Below, in pieces: positions 7,485 through 16,173 of a stretch of 64,000 nucleotides of DNA. Source of the stretch: Flaviflexus massiliensis. Its GTDB lineage: Bacteria > Actinomycetota > Actinomycetes > Actinomycetales > Actinomycetaceae. Numbering within the stretch: position 1 is the first letter of the stretch; the number at the start of each line of letters is the position of its first letter. Made by a program: the position numbers and the translations under genes. A model generated the notes under the pieces. That model saw only the letters and a list, made by a program, of their open reading frames with translations. It ran no database searches and was not told the DNA's origin. The stretch lies in assembly GCF_001375495.1 (NCBI RefSeq), contig NZ_LN831058.1:702768-766767 (forward strand), read 5' to 3'.

Positions 7485-8870
7485 CTAATCGTTTCTCCTG
7501 TAGTCCGTGGTGAGGATCCTGGTTTCGATTGGGCGCGTGGCAGATGCTGCCGCGATGCTGAGCGCAATGCCAATGAGGATGACAACGATCAGGGTGACGA
7601 TGTTGTTGGTTTGGGCGGTCTCTGCCGGGGTGCCGACGATGAGCAGACGCATGACGAGAAGGCCCAAAGGAATGGAGACTCCCAGCGTGGTGATGAGGGG
7701 GAGGAGCACCTGCCGGTAGCGGGCCCCAGCGAACACCTTCCGTGGGGTTCCCATGCGAGTGAGAGCCAAGGTTTGTTCAGCCCGATCAACAGCGTAGGCG
7801 GCCTGATTGATGAGAGTGGAGGTGGCTGCCACGAGCAAGCCGATCGCGAGGGTGATGATGATTCCCATCCCAATGTCCTTCACCTGCAAGGCAAACAGCG
7901 GGTCATCGGGAGCATCCGGCAGAGTGAGAGTGAAGGCAGCGATGAAGCCAATGAAGGCGAGTCCACCAACGTTCCGCCATGCCTCCCGGGGCTGGGAAAC
8001 AAGCCTCCTCATGGCGAGGAGTGTTGCGGAGTTCGAGGTGCGTACGAGGGGGCGTGCGACGAGCTGAATGAGCCACGGTCCCACAAGGTTGACGGTGAAG
8101 AGCATGAACATGATGACCCCACCCATGAACAGGTACGCCATGAAGTCGGACGTGATCGCATTAAAGCTCTGGGCAGTGAAGGCAAAGATGATGATTGCGG
8201 CCACGAACACGATAACTCGCCAGAACTGCAGTGCCTTCGGGGTCTCCCGCTTCGCAACACCGAGCGGGCTGATGACGACCTGGCGCAGACCAATGATTGT
8301 TGACAGCGCCGACAGGAGGAGGATGACGCCGAGGACCGCGAGGTTTAGCCACCAGGGGCCTACCATGTCACCCGGCGTGAGCGGTTGATCATGGAAGGAA
8401 ATGAACCGCCACAGCGGCAGCGAAAGAACAAAGACAATCCCACCGAGCAGGGCTCCACCCAGGGTGAGGATGATGGTCTCAATGACGGACATGACCACCA
8501 CTTCAACCCCAGTCATGCCAATCAAACGCAGGGAAGCGAGCCGCTTGGAGCGGCCGGATGCTCCCAGCCTGGCAGCTCCCGCACCCAGGCTCAGGATCGG
8601 CACAACGAGAATCGCGCACGCAATGATCGCAAGCGTGAGGTACATGCCCGCCAGATCGGTTGCCGACGTGTAGGGATTGCCGGTGTTCTCAATGATTCTT
8701 TCGAGTGAAGCTGGTGGGTTCTGCCACCTGCCATAGAACATGTTCGTACCACCCGCGACAGTTAGAGCCAGCAGCGTTGTGATTGCGAAGGCAAGAACGG
8801 CGAGAACATCAAGGCCGGAACGATTCGTCTTGATTCGGGACAGGGCAAGCCTGCTCGACAGTCCAATCAT
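7485..8870 (-). CDS. ABC transporter permease, FtsX/MacB-like
   Basis: This 461-residue membrane protein has an N-terminal anchor segment (LDVLAVLAFAITTLLALTVAGG), a segment of about 60 residues outside the membrane, and then several groups of hydrophobic helices. A duplicated FtsX-like unit is visible (LGAGAARLGASGRSKRLASLRLIGM, and again DRAEQTLALTRMGTPRKVFAGA). Such permeases usually do not import; they act in antibiotic peptide resistance, lipoprotein release or envelope signalling. Its ATG overlaps the stop of the upstream ATPase by 4 nt. A NarL-type two-component system is transcribed divergently, a frequent pairing for bacitracin- or lantibiotic-type transporters, so it may respond to cell-envelope stress (inferred). 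Confidence 0.85.
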   Translation of the reverse strand: MIGLSSRLALSRIKTNRSGLDVLAVLAFAITTLLALTVAGGTNMFYGRWQNPPASLERIIENTGNPYTSATDLAGMYLTLAIIACAILVVPILSLGAGAARLGASGRSKRLASLRLIGMTGVEVVVMSVIETIILTLGGALLGGIVFVLSLPLWRFISFHDQPLTPGDMVGPWWLNLAVLGVILLLSALSTIIGLRQVVISPLGVAKRETPKALQFWRVIVFVAAIIIFAFTAQSFNAITSDFMAYLFMGGVIMFMLFTVNLVGPWLIQLVARPLVRTSNSATLLAMRRLVSQPREAWRNVGGLAFIGFIAAFTLTLPDAPDDPLFALQVKDIGMGIIITLAIGLLVAATSTLINQAAYAVDRAEQTLALTRMGTPRKVFAGARYRQVLLPLITTLGVSIPLGLLVMRLLIVGTPAETAQTNNIVTLIVVILIGIALSIAAASATRPIETRILTTDYRRND

Positions 8871-9556
8871 GCCTGGCTCACTCCCAGCGCACGGTCATCG
8901 TGAATGACGGCGTCACGAATCTCAATGAGGCGGTTGCACCACTTGGCGACCTCAAGATCGTGGGTGACAACAATGAGGGTTGCCCCAGACATGTGGCATA
9001 CCGTTGTCAGGATTTGCATGACCTCGTGACCCGTGGCCTGGTCGAGAGCACCGGTTGGCTCGTCGGCGAAGACAACGCTGGGCCGGGCAATGAGCGAGCG
9101 GGCGATCGCGACGCGCTGGGCTTGACCACCAGACATTTCACCTGGCTTTCGGCCGCCCAGACCATCGAGTCCAAGACGCCGGAGCCAGTGCTCTGCCTCG
9201 CGCATGGCACGCGACCGCTTCCATCCATCGAGTAGAAGCGGGAAGGCCACGTTCTCACGTGCCGTCAGTTCATCGACCAGCTGACCATCCTGGAACACGA
9301 AGCCGAACTGTTTACGGCGCAGGATCGAGCGAGCACTGTCGGACAGGGACGTGATATCGGTATCGCCGAGCCGGACCGTTCCCGAATCTGGGCGGAGGAT
9401 GCCGGACAGGGCGTGGAGGAGGGTTGATTTACCGGAACCGGACGGTCCCATGATCGCAACGGAGGCCCCGGGCTCCACGGTGAGGGAAACGCTGGACAGC
9501 GCCTTGACCAACCCGTAGGTTTTCACAAGATTGGTGGCGTGTAACGTGTTTTTCAT
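8867..9556 (-). CDS. ABC transporter ATP-binding protein (LolD/MacB-like)
   Basis: This 229-residue ATPase has Walker A GPSGSGKST, the Q-loop region FVFQDGQLVDELTARENV, signature MSGGQAQRVAIARSL, Walker B VVFADEPTGALD and H-loop VVTHD. The EPTGALD form is typical of ATPases paired with FtsX-type permeases. It is co-transcribed with the permease at 7485 (4-nt overlap). No convincing Shine-Dalgarno sequence precedes the start. Confidence 0.93.
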   Translation of the reverse strand: MKNTLHATNLVKTYGLVKALSSVSLTVEPGASVAIMGPSGSGKSTLLHALSGILRPDSGTVRLGDTDITSLSDSARSILRRKQFGFVFQDGQLVDELTARENVAFPLLLDGWKRSRAMREAEHWLRRLGLDGLGGRKPGEMSGGQAQRVAIARSLIARPSVVFADEPTGALDQATGHEVMQILTTVCHMSGATLIVVTHDLEVAKWCNRLIEIRDAVIHDDRALGVSQA

Positions 9557-9653
9557 ACTGACTATTCCAGTCGCTCCGGGGCCTCGCCACCATGCACCGT
9601 ACTGCCGTATCGCAGTAGACCTAGCTCTACTCCCGGGGGCGATCTGACACCAC

Positions 9654-9659
9654 TAGGAT
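9654..9659 (+). promoter_or_regulatory. -10 box of the histidine kinase gene (leaderless)
   Basis: TAGGAT is followed by AGAGCC and then ATG 9666. The 6-nt gap and absence of a ribosome-binding site suggest a leaderless mRNA. Confidence 0.5.
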
Positions 9660-9665
9660 AGAGCC

Positions 9666-10472
9666 ATGTTTCCTCGAGCGCTCAACTGGGCCATTGCCGT
9701 CATCATCATCGGCATCCTCCTCGTCCAGTACCTGCTCGGTGCCGCCATCGCCATTCCCTTCACCCTGTGCGCGGTTGCCCTAGCCCTCGGAGTGAACCGG
9801 AAGCCACGCGAAGAAGACCTGGATGTGGAAGACGTGGCCGGGTTGCGCCGCTCCCGCAGAGAAATCGTGGGAGCCTTCGAGATTGAGAGGCGCAGGATCG
9901 AACGCGACCTCCATGACGGTGCCCAACAGTATCTCGTGGCGGCCACAATGAAACTGGGTGAAGCCTCCCTGAGCCTCGATCCGGATTCGGTCGAAGGGAA
10001 GCTGTTGGCGGGGGCGATGGACGATGCGGAGACGGCAATGAAAGCCCTCCGTCAAACCGTTCACGGCATCCACCCCCAAGTTCTCACCGACATGGGTCTC
10101 GAAGCTGCCGTCAGGGACCTGGCGCGACGGTTCGACAATGTGGAGGTGCGGTGCCCAAGGCCGCTGCCGTCACTTCCCCGAGGAGTCACCGCTTCCGGCT
10201 ACTTCTTCGTGTCTGAAGCGCTGACGAATTCCGCAAAGTATGGCGGCCCGGCAGTAGTCCTTCTCATTGCGGATGAGAACCTACATGTCACCGTGACCGA
10301 CCAGGGTCAGGGCGGGGCAACGATCCGTCCCGGTCACGGCCTGTCCGGCATGAAAGAACGCCTCGCAGCCTTTGGTGGCACTCTCACGGTATCTTCCCCC
10401 GAGGGAGGGCCGACGGAGGTGCGCGCAAAAATGCCGCTACTACTCAACATTGGCGAGTCAGGCTACCTGTGA
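9666..10472 (+). CDS. Sensor histidine kinase, NarL-type (HisKA_3)
   Basis: 268 residues. Two adjacent hydrophobic stretches (residues 7-42) with almost no loop are followed by a HisKA_3 dimerisation segment with phospho-acceptor His83 (ERDLHDGAQQ) and a C-terminal HATPase_c domain (SEALTNSAKYGG as N box, then DQGQGG and GHGLSGMKERL as G boxes). There is no extracellular sensor domain, so it may sense within the membrane or through the neighbouring ABC transporter. The response regulator follows 92 nt downstream. Confidence 0.9.
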   Translation: MFPRALNWAIAVIIIGILLVQYLLGAAIAIPFTLCAVALALGVNRKPREEDLDVEDVAGLRRSRREIVGAFEIERRRIERDLHDGAQQYLVAATMKLGEASLSLDPDSVEGKLLAGAMDDAETAMKALRQTVHGIHPQVLTDMGLEAAVRDLARRFDNVEVRCPRPLPSLPRGVTASGYFFVSEALTNSAKYGGPAVVLLIADENLHVTVTDQGQGGATIRPGHGLSGMKERLAAFGGTLTVSSPEGGPTEVRAKMPLLLNIGESGYL

Positions 10473-10564
10473 TGCTGAACAGGATGGGGAGAGTGAGAGT
10501 CCCGAGTATGGATGAGCACAGAGGTGTTAAAGACCGGTGGATATGAGTTTCGTGAGGTTAATGC

Positions 10565-11221
10565 GTGAGAATTATTCTTGCTGATGATTCGGCTCTGCTT
10601 CGGGAGGGCATCACTGGCCTCGTGGAACGGCAGGGGCACGAGGTGTTGGCCGCAGTTTCCGATGCTCCCAGCCTTGTTGTGGCGGTGCGGGATAGCATGG
10701 TAAATGGAATCGTCCCGGACGTGGTGATTGCTGACGTGCGGATGCCACCGGGGATGGCAACGGATGGTTTGGATGCTGCCGCGGAGCTACGCGATGAGTT
10801 CCCGGAGCTTGCGATCATGATCCTCTCCCAATACGTGGCACCCGCCTACGCCCAACGCTTCCTCACCGGTGCGGGAGCCGGCTTCGGTTACCTGCTGAAG
10901 GATCGCGTGGCGAAGGTTGCCGATTTCATGCGTTCCCTCACGATCGTTGCGGCCGACGGGATTGTTATCGATCCCGAGGTGGCAAGCCAGCTGGCTCGCG
11001 GCAGATCCGGTCCCCTCGACAGCCTGACCGACAGGGAACGGGAAGTGCTGGCGCTCATGGCCGAAGGCCTGTCCAACAACCAGATTTCTGAACGACTCTT
11101 CCTCTCAAGCGGGGCAGTGTCAAAGTATGTGGCGGCCGTCTTCCTCAAGCTTGGGCTCCAGGTCGGTGAGGAAAATAGGCGAGTAAGAGCCGTTCTCACC
11201 TACCTGACCGCAACTGAATAG
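10565..11221 (+). CDS. LuxR/NarL family response regulator
   Basis: This 218-residue protein has a receiver domain with phospho-acceptor Asp57 (VVIADVRMPPG), acidic residues DD near the N-terminus and the conserved Lys in YLLKDRV, then a C-terminal LuxR HTH (LTDREREVLALMAEGLSNNQISERLFLSSGAVSKYVAAVF). The start is GTG 10565 with GTGAGG 7 nt upstream. It is the cognate partner of the kinase just before it. The divergent ABC transporter operon is the likely target (inferred). Confidence 0.92.
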   Translation: MRIILADDSALLREGITGLVERQGHEVLAAVSDAPSLVVAVRDSMVNGIVPDVVIADVRMPPGMATDGLDAAAELRDEFPELAIMILSQYVAPAYAQRFLTGAGAGFGYLLKDRVAKVADFMRSLTIVAADGIVIDPEVASQLARGRSGPLDSLTDREREVLALMAEGLSNNQISERLFLSSGAVSKYVAAVFLKLGLQVGEENRRVRAVLTYLTATE

Positions 11222-11333
11222 GCACAGACAAGCCGAGAAAGTGCGGATGCTGGGCTGGCGATTTCTGGGGCAGGTCGTTGATTGTCTGATTGGCAGTTGA
11301 AGACATGATTGATGGTTGGTGGCCTGGCCGGGG

Positions 11334-12518
11334 TTAGTCGCCGCTCAGCTCGGGCAGCGTCCACACGACCTCACCATTTATCTCCACCGCCGCCTTCTTC
11401 TGCGCAATGTCGAGGGTGACGGTGATGGCATGGGAGGGGTCGTGGGTCTCGTACGTCAGTGACGTGTTGGTCAGATCCTTGACCGTGGTGCGAGCAGTCT
11501 TCAGCCAGGGATGTTCGCGCCGGAAGTTCGCCGCCCACCGATAGATGTTAAGGATCTCCACCGCGTCAGGAGTCATCGCATCTTCCGGGTTATCTGGCAG
11601 CGGTGGGCGCAACGGATCGTCTGCCTCGAAGCCCTCACCCTTGACCCCGCGCCAACCAAACTCATCACCGTAGTAGAGGGAAGGGATCCCCGGGGTGGTG
11701 CAGAGGATGAGGGCGGCGACTGCCGCCTTGGTGTGCCCAAGAGTGGAGGCAATGCGTTCGACATCGTGGTTGCCGATAAAAGTGTTGGGGATGAAGGTTT
11801 CAAGGAAGATGTCGTGGCGCTGCAGGGACCAGTCGAGTTCGTAAAAGTTCTCGTCCTTCAGGCTTGACCAGGTTGCCTTCCACAGTTCGTACTGGGTGAC
11901 GGAGTCGAGCCTCTGTTCGCCAACGAATGATGGATAGTCGCCGTGGATGACCTCCCCCAAGAACCACGCCTCCGGATACTGTTCCTTAATGGGCGGCAGG
12001 ATCTTTTCCCAGAACTGCGGATTCATTCGGTAGGCGGCATCCATCCGCCACCCGGCCACGCCACGGTCGAGCCAGTAGGAGATGACGTCGGAAATGTAGG
12101 AGACGACCACGGGGTCGTTGTGATCGAGTTCGAGAAGACCGCCGTGCCCTTCAAAGACCCTCGGATTGCCCTGTTCGTCCCTGGCAACGTGGTCTTCGAG
12201 TGGGTGGCCCTTGGCTACGTGGTTGAACACACCATCGAGGATGATCCCGAGTCCGTGCTCGCCGGCCTCACCAATGAGCTGATCAAAGTCATCATTCGTG
12301 CCCAGGCGTGGGTCGATCGTGTAGTGGTCGATCGTGTCGTAGCCGTGGGTGAGGGACGTGAAGATCGGTCCCAGCAGAATGGTGTCGGCGAGGCTCTTGG
12401 CATGAGTAAGCCACGGAATAAGTTTCTTCAGCCTGTGCTGGTCCGTGCCCGGATCTGTCCACTCCCTGATGGGAGCTCCGGTCGCTCCCAGGGGATAGAT
12501 GTGCCAAAGCGTTTCCAT
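11334..12518 (-). CDS. Glycoside hydrolase family 13 (alpha-amylase type) enzyme
   Basis: About 394 residues, short for GH13. The (beta/alpha)8 core is visible with conserved regions I (DGVFNH), II (GWRMDAAYR, nucleophile Asp), III (FLGEVI, acid/base Glu) and IV (FIGNHD, transition-state Asp), followed by SLYYGDEFGWRG and a small C-terminal beta domain. No signal peptide is seen, so it acts in the cytoplasm on alpha-glucans or maltodextrins; the exact substrate is not clear. ATG 12518 is chosen because GATAAT ends 6 nt upstream. GTG 12533 is a longer alternative. Confidence 0.85.
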   Translation of the reverse strand: METLWHIYPLGATGAPIREWTDPGTDQHRLKKLIPWLTHAKSLADTILLGPIFTSLTHGYDTIDHYTIDPRLGTNDDFDQLIGEAGEHGLGIILDGVFNHVAKGHPLEDHVARDEQGNPRVFEGHGGLLELDHNDPVVVSYISDVISYWLDRGVAGWRMDAAYRMNPQFWEKILPPIKEQYPEAWFLGEVIHGDYPSFVGEQRLDSVTQYELWKATWSSLKDENFYELDWSLQRHDIFLETFIPNTFIGNHDVERIASTLGHTKAAVAALILCTTPGIPSLYYGDEFGWRGVKGEGFEADDPLRPPLPDNPEDAMTPDAVEILNIYRWAANFRREHPWLKTARTTVKDLTNTSLTYETHDPSHAITVTLDIAQKKAAVEINGEVVWTLPELSGD

Positions 12519-12524
12519 AGTCTC

Positions 12525-12530
12525 ATTATC
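12525..12530 (-). promoter_or_regulatory. -10 box of the GH13 gene (leaderless)
   Basis: On the minus strand GATAAT (five of six consensus bases) is followed by GAGACT and then ATG 12518. It supports a start five codons inside the longest open frame. Confidence 0.5.
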
Positions 12531-12620
12531 CACGAAATGACAGTGATGGTGGCGGACGGTCTTGACTACTACCCTCCCTGCATGTGAACTAGACTATCGA
12601 CGTAAGCCTAAGGGGGGCCT

Positions 12621-13286
12621 GTGCGTAACAGTGTTGGTAGCTTACTGGGAGTTGTACTCCTTGCCGCCAGCGCCTGCGGTGCAGTGTCTGATGAACCTAC
12701 GGATTCACCCGAAACCGCCTCGACCGAATCCGACCCGACAACGGATACATCCCCCACGTCAACCACCGAACCCTCTCCGACCAGTGAGCCGAGCAGCGAC
12801 CCCACCGAGACGGTGTCGCCGAGCTCCGATTCGACCACGGTTGCGGGAGTGATTTCTCCCGAAGAGCAGAGTCCCGCGGAAGCGACCGCAGTGGACGGGT
12901 CGATGACGGTGGCGCTACCCGATGATTGGCGGTACGCTCCCGAACTCGAAACCCCGTATTCGGTGTTTGGGTGGACCAAGATCGATGCGACCCAGAACAT
13001 TTCGGTTGCCCCGCTGGGTCCGTGGGCCCAGATCGGTGACTCCGAAACGTATCTTCAACGCCTGATCGATGCCGGGAACCTGGGTGACGCAACTGCAACC
13101 TTCGAGGGTGACGTGACCGTTGACGGCTACGATGGGTTCTGGGTTTCCGTGACGGGTCCCGGATACGTAGCGAACATTTACTACGTGAATGTTGATAGTG
13201 GCATTAAAGAAATCACGGTCAACGCACTCCACAGTCAAGGCCTGGCAGAAGCCGACAGATTGGTACATACAATTGACTTCCTATAA
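12621..13286 (+). CDS. Secreted lipoprotein, tandem paralogue 1
   Basis: This 221-residue protein starts at GTG 12621 behind a strong AAGGGGGG ribosome-binding site; TAGACT at 12590-12595 is a likely -10. The signal VRNSVGSLLGVVLLAASA ends in a lipid-attachment Cys, followed by a Thr/Ser/Pro/Glu-rich tether of about 75 residues and a folded C-terminal domain of about 125 residues (SMTVALPDDWRYAPE, GYDGFWVSVTG, IKEITVNA). The domain resembles LpqN/PsbP-like lipoprotein folds only loosely. Function unknown. A paralogue follows directly. Confidence 0.75.
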   Translation: MRNSVGSLLGVVLLAASACGAVSDEPTDSPETASTESDPTTDTSPTSTTEPSPTSEPSSDPTETVSPSSDSTTVAGVISPEEQSPAEATAVDGSMTVALPDDWRYAPELETPYSVFGWTKIDATQNISVAPLGPWAQIGDSETYLQRLIDAGNLGDATATFEGDVTVDGYDGFWVSVTGPGYVANIYYVNVDSGIKEITVNALHSQGLAEADRLVHTIDFL

Positions 13287-13839
13287 GCAAGCAGCATCGC
13301 TCGTCTGCCTCCTCCTCCTCCTCACAGCATGCGGAAGCGTGTCCAACGATGAAGGGACCACGCCGAGCGAACCCAAGACCACGGTGAGTGAAGGAACCGA
13401 AACCACGACCGAGCCTGACCTGCTGACAAGCAAGACCGCGGATGCTGAACACACGGTTGAAGTGCAGGTCCCGTCAGGATGGTACGAAGCCGAGAAGGAA
13501 GGCTTCGACTACCAGTACCTGTGGGAAGGCAACAACTGGGACGACATCCTTGCCCAGGACTTCACCAACACAGACTTTGAGTTCAGTGGCGAATTCTTCA
13601 GCCAGCTACTTGAAAACAACCTGCCGAGCGCAGAAACGATCACGGTCCGTGACGACAGCGCGGAACTTGGCGGCTACCCCGCCATCATCGTTGACGTCAC
13701 GTACTCCACGGATTCCTACACGTCACTCACCTACGTGGATGTTGATGGTCACCTGTGGGAGTTCACCGTCAACGCACAAACACAGGAAGGCATCGAACGA
13801 GGCGAAGCCATCAACGCAACCGCCACATTCACGCCATAA
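13273..13839 (+). CDS. Secreted lipoprotein, tandem paralogue 2
   Basis: The chosen start is TTG 13273, which gives a clean lipoprotein signal (MTSYKQAASLVCLLLLLTA, then Cys) and a 14-nt overlap with the upstream gene; no good ribosome-binding site is seen, so the start is uncertain. A Thr/Glu-rich linker leads to a domain parallel to that of the preceding gene: EVQVPSGWYEAE, GYPAIIVDVTYS, LWEFTVNAQTQEG. The two genes look like an old tandem duplication. The overlap suggests coupled translation. Confidence 0.7.
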   Translation: MTSYKQAASLVCLLLLLTACGSVSNDEGTTPSEPKTTVSEGTETTTEPDLLTSKTADAEHTVEVQVPSGWYEAEKEGFDYQYLWEGNNWDDILAQDFTNTDFEFSGEFFSQLLENNLPSAETITVRDDSAELGGYPAIIVDVTYSTDSYTSLTYVDVDGHLWEFTVNAQTQEGIERGEAINATATFTP

Positions 13840-13849
13840 TCACTTCACC

Positions 13850-13888
13850 CGGTCCCGTACCCAGGCACCTAGCCGCGGTACGGGACCG
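13850..13888 (+). terminator. Perfect 12-bp hairpin after the lipoprotein pair
   Basis: CGGTCCCGTACC and GGTACGGGACCG are separated by a 15-nt loop. There is no clear U tract. Confidence 0.5.
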
Positions 13889-14077
13889 CTGACAATCGCA
13901 CAGAAACCAAGCCGCGATCAAGTGCCTCGCCCTGTAAGGTCCGTGGGCTCTTCTTTAGTCCGGACTGGGCCAATTGAGTTTGAATTAGTCCGTTTGAGAT
14001 TGGGAAGAGGATGTGGCGCTCACATCGTCTCGCCGTTCGTTGTCCACCCGCGATGCCGCCCGTGAAGCATCCGTTTC

Positions 14078-15151
14078 TCAATTGTTTGGGGCAGGTGCGG
14101 ATGCGGGGAGTGTCTGTGTGGCAGGACTCTTCTTTCGTGGCCAGGGCAGCTCGAAGAACAGCCATTTCAGCGGCGGGATCCACCGGCACACGTAGATCGC
14201 GATCGTCGGAACAATAAGCCCGAGAGCCATGAGACCGAAGAAGTGCCCCAATCCCCACTCGTGACGCCATGCGAACCACCAGCTGTATCCCAAGAACATG
14301 GGGTAGTGCATGACGTAGTAGTACAGGGAGTTTCTACCAACAAACTCGATCGGTTTCGTCAGCCAGGAAGACTTGATGAGGGGCGCATAGGCAATGACAA
14401 GTCCCGCGAAAGCCATTGGACCCCAAATGTATTCCGGGCGGTAACGGACAGGGGCAATCTCCGCCAAGTACACATAGACGGGGATGAGGAACAGGACGAT
14501 CAGCACAAGCGTGACCGCCGGTTTCCTCAAGAATCTCGAGATCTTATCCAGGTGATCCATGATGAATGCGCCGAGGAAGAAGAATGCCATGAGGTAGCCC
14601 CAGCGCAGGTCAATCTGGTCGGGGTAGGGCACCTTAAGAAGGTGATAGGTGCTCAGCCCAAGGCCGATGAAGATGCCGCTCCAGAGCGGAAGACGCAACC
14701 AGACAAGTACCTGGGCTAGCAGATAGTAGAAGAACAGGTTACGTAAATACCAGAGTGGGGTGAGATTCGGGTTGTCGGGATTGATGATCTCCATCGGGAT
14801 TTGATCCAATGTGGCAGCTTCGTGAATCCACAGGACCACAAAGAAGATCGCGATCCACACCGCATAGGGCCAGGCGAGTTTGGTGAACTTTCCGGGCAGA
14901 AAGCTCTTCCAGCCCCGCCGAATTGATCGGGGGACGAGCATGCCCGACAGGAACATGAGAAGTGGCATGCGCAAGAGCACAAGGATGCGGTTGGAGGTGA
15001 GCATCCAACCCGGGGTGTCAAACATTCCGTCTTGACGTCCGATTGCTTCGGCATGACCGTAGATGACGGCGATAATGGCCAAGCCCCGCACGACATCCAT
15101 CCAGATAGCGCGCTGACGCACGCCCGATTCCTGTCTCTTTCCACTAGCCAT
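14078..15151 (-). CDS. Acyltransferase 3 family membrane protein
   Basis: About 357 residues with some ten hydrophobic segments. The N-terminal motif MDVVRGLAIIAVIYGHA, with its catalytic-type His, and the later RMPLLMFLSGML are typical of Acyl_transf_3 proteins, which O-acylate sugars, peptidoglycan or lipids at the membrane. ATG 15151 (MASGKRQES) is chosen because TAGGGT ends 7 nt upstream; an in-frame ATG further upstream would overlap the neighbouring gene. The acceptor cannot be predicted. Confidence 0.83.
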   Translation of the reverse strand: MASGKRQESGVRQRAIWMDVVRGLAIIAVIYGHAEAIGRQDGMFDTPGWMLTSNRILVLLRMPLLMFLSGMLVPRSIRRGWKSFLPGKFTKLAWPYAVWIAIFFVVLWIHEAATLDQIPMEIINPDNPNLTPLWYLRNLFFYYLLAQVLVWLRLPLWSGIFIGLGLSTYHLLKVPYPDQIDLRWGYLMAFFFLGAFIMDHLDKISRFLRKPAVTLVLIVLFLIPVYVYLAEIAPVRYRPEYIWGPMAFAGLVIAYAPLIKSSWLTKPIEFVGRNSLYYYVMHYPMFLGYSWWFAWRHEWGLGHFFGLMALGLIVPTIAIYVCRWIPPLKWLFFELPWPRKKSPATQTLPASAPAPNN

Positions 15152-15158
15152 ACCGGCC

Positions 15159-15164
15159 ACCCTA
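15159..15164 (-). promoter_or_regulatory. -10 box of the acyltransferase gene
   Basis: TAGGGT on the minus strand, followed by 7 nt (GGCCGGT) and ATG 15151. No Shine-Dalgarno sequence. Confidence 0.45.
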
Positions 15165-15210
15165 CAAGTGGAGGGGATTGAAAGTGCCTTAATGTAGCGA
15201 ATTACTCCGC

Positions 15211-15963
15211 TTAGCATCGCTTCTTCTTCATGAGCTTCTCGACCTGAACCTGCACCTTCGGGTTGCTGAGCGCCTGGGCAAACTGAGCAGCTTCGGTGTC
15301 GAGAACAGCTGACATGGACTTCAGTTTTGATTTCCGATCAGGTACCGGAATCGTCTTGACTGTTTTCCGCACAAGCTTGGGATCAACGCGATCGATCACG
15401 GCATCAACCAAGCCCAACTCCTGTGCCCGGGTGATCCCCACCAGTTCAGGATTCTTCATGAGCTCGTTAGCCTTATCCTCACCGATGCGCTGCCGCAACA
15501 GTTCGTGCGTACCGAAATCGGAAGGCAGTCCGAGGGTGGCATAGGCAGTGTTGTACCGGGTGCGGTGCGTGGCCAGTTGAATATCGCAGGCGAGGGCAAT
15601 GCCGATTCCCGCGCCGGCAACAACACCGTCGATCAGAGCGATCGTGGTGGCGGGGGAGAACAAGATGTCTTCAATGAGATTGCCGCCCTCACGGACAATC
15701 GCCTCCACCCCGATCCTGTCAGTTGTGACCTGGGATGCGAGGGAGGAGACCGTTTCGAGCGAGCCACCCGATGAGAACGCGCCGTTTCGGCCAGTGATGA
15801 TGAGACGACCGCTCTTCACCGCCTCCACTTCGCGGGCAAGGGCGCGGACGAGACCGGGGTCGAGAGCGTTAAGGGTTGCTGGATCGTCCAGGATGATCCA
15901 CGTCTGATTCTTTTCCGTCAGAACGGAAATCCGTGGATCACCGGAGGTTGGAAGTTCTGCCAC
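15211..15963 (-). CDS. Enoyl-CoA hydratase/isomerase (crotonase) family protein
   Basis: About 250 residues with the crotonase fold pattern: oxyanion-hole segments GRNGAFSSGGSLE and IDGVVAGAGIGIALACDIQLA, and the C-terminal helices. Both glutamates used by classical hydratases appear absent: the first position falls in GAGIGIAL (Gly) and the second in YNTAYATLG (Tyr). Ordinary hydration is therefore doubtful; isomerase, hydrolase or decarboxylase chemistry is possible. GTG 15963 is preferred because TATTCT ends 6 nt upstream; GTG 15969 abuts the box directly. Confidence 0.82.
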   Translation of the reverse strand: MAELPTSGDPRISVLTEKNQTWIILDDPATLNALDPGLVRALAREVEAVKSGRLIITGRNGAFSSGGSLETVSSLASQVTTDRIGVEAIVREGGNLIEDILFSPATTIALIDGVVAGAGIGIALACDIQLATHRTRYNTAYATLGLPSDFGTHELLRQRIGEDKANELMKNPELVGITRAQELGLVDAVIDRVDPKLVRKTVKTIPVPDRKSKLKSMSAVLDTEAAQFAQALSNPKVQVQVEKLMKKKRC

Positions 15964-15969
15964 ATTCAC

Positions 15970-15975
15970 AGAATA
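15970..15975 (-). promoter_or_regulatory. -10 box of the crotonase-family gene
   Basis: TATTCT on the minus strand; GTG 15963 follows after 6 nt. The 204-nt region beyond, to 16173, contains short inverted repeats (for example GTGTCA/TGACAC) but no gene that I can support. Confidence 0.45.
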
Positions 15976-16173
15976 GCGGTTAAATGATCAACACTTGGAT
16001 GCGTGGGGTTTCCGTCCCGTTCACCAAGGGCGGGAATCCAGCTCAGATCACAAACGTACGTGCACGTTCGGATGGATGGATGAGCTGAGGTGAATGTCCT
16101 ATGGCACCTGAGCGCGGGCGTGTCAGCATCCCGGAGTGAGCCCGTGACACAGCTTTGGCGTTACTCTGACAAC

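Noticed and set aside
13889-14077. Possible small gene between the lipoprotein terminator and the acyltransferase end
   Set aside because: No start with a ribosome-binding site, and frames are short. It looks like plain convergent intergenic DNA.
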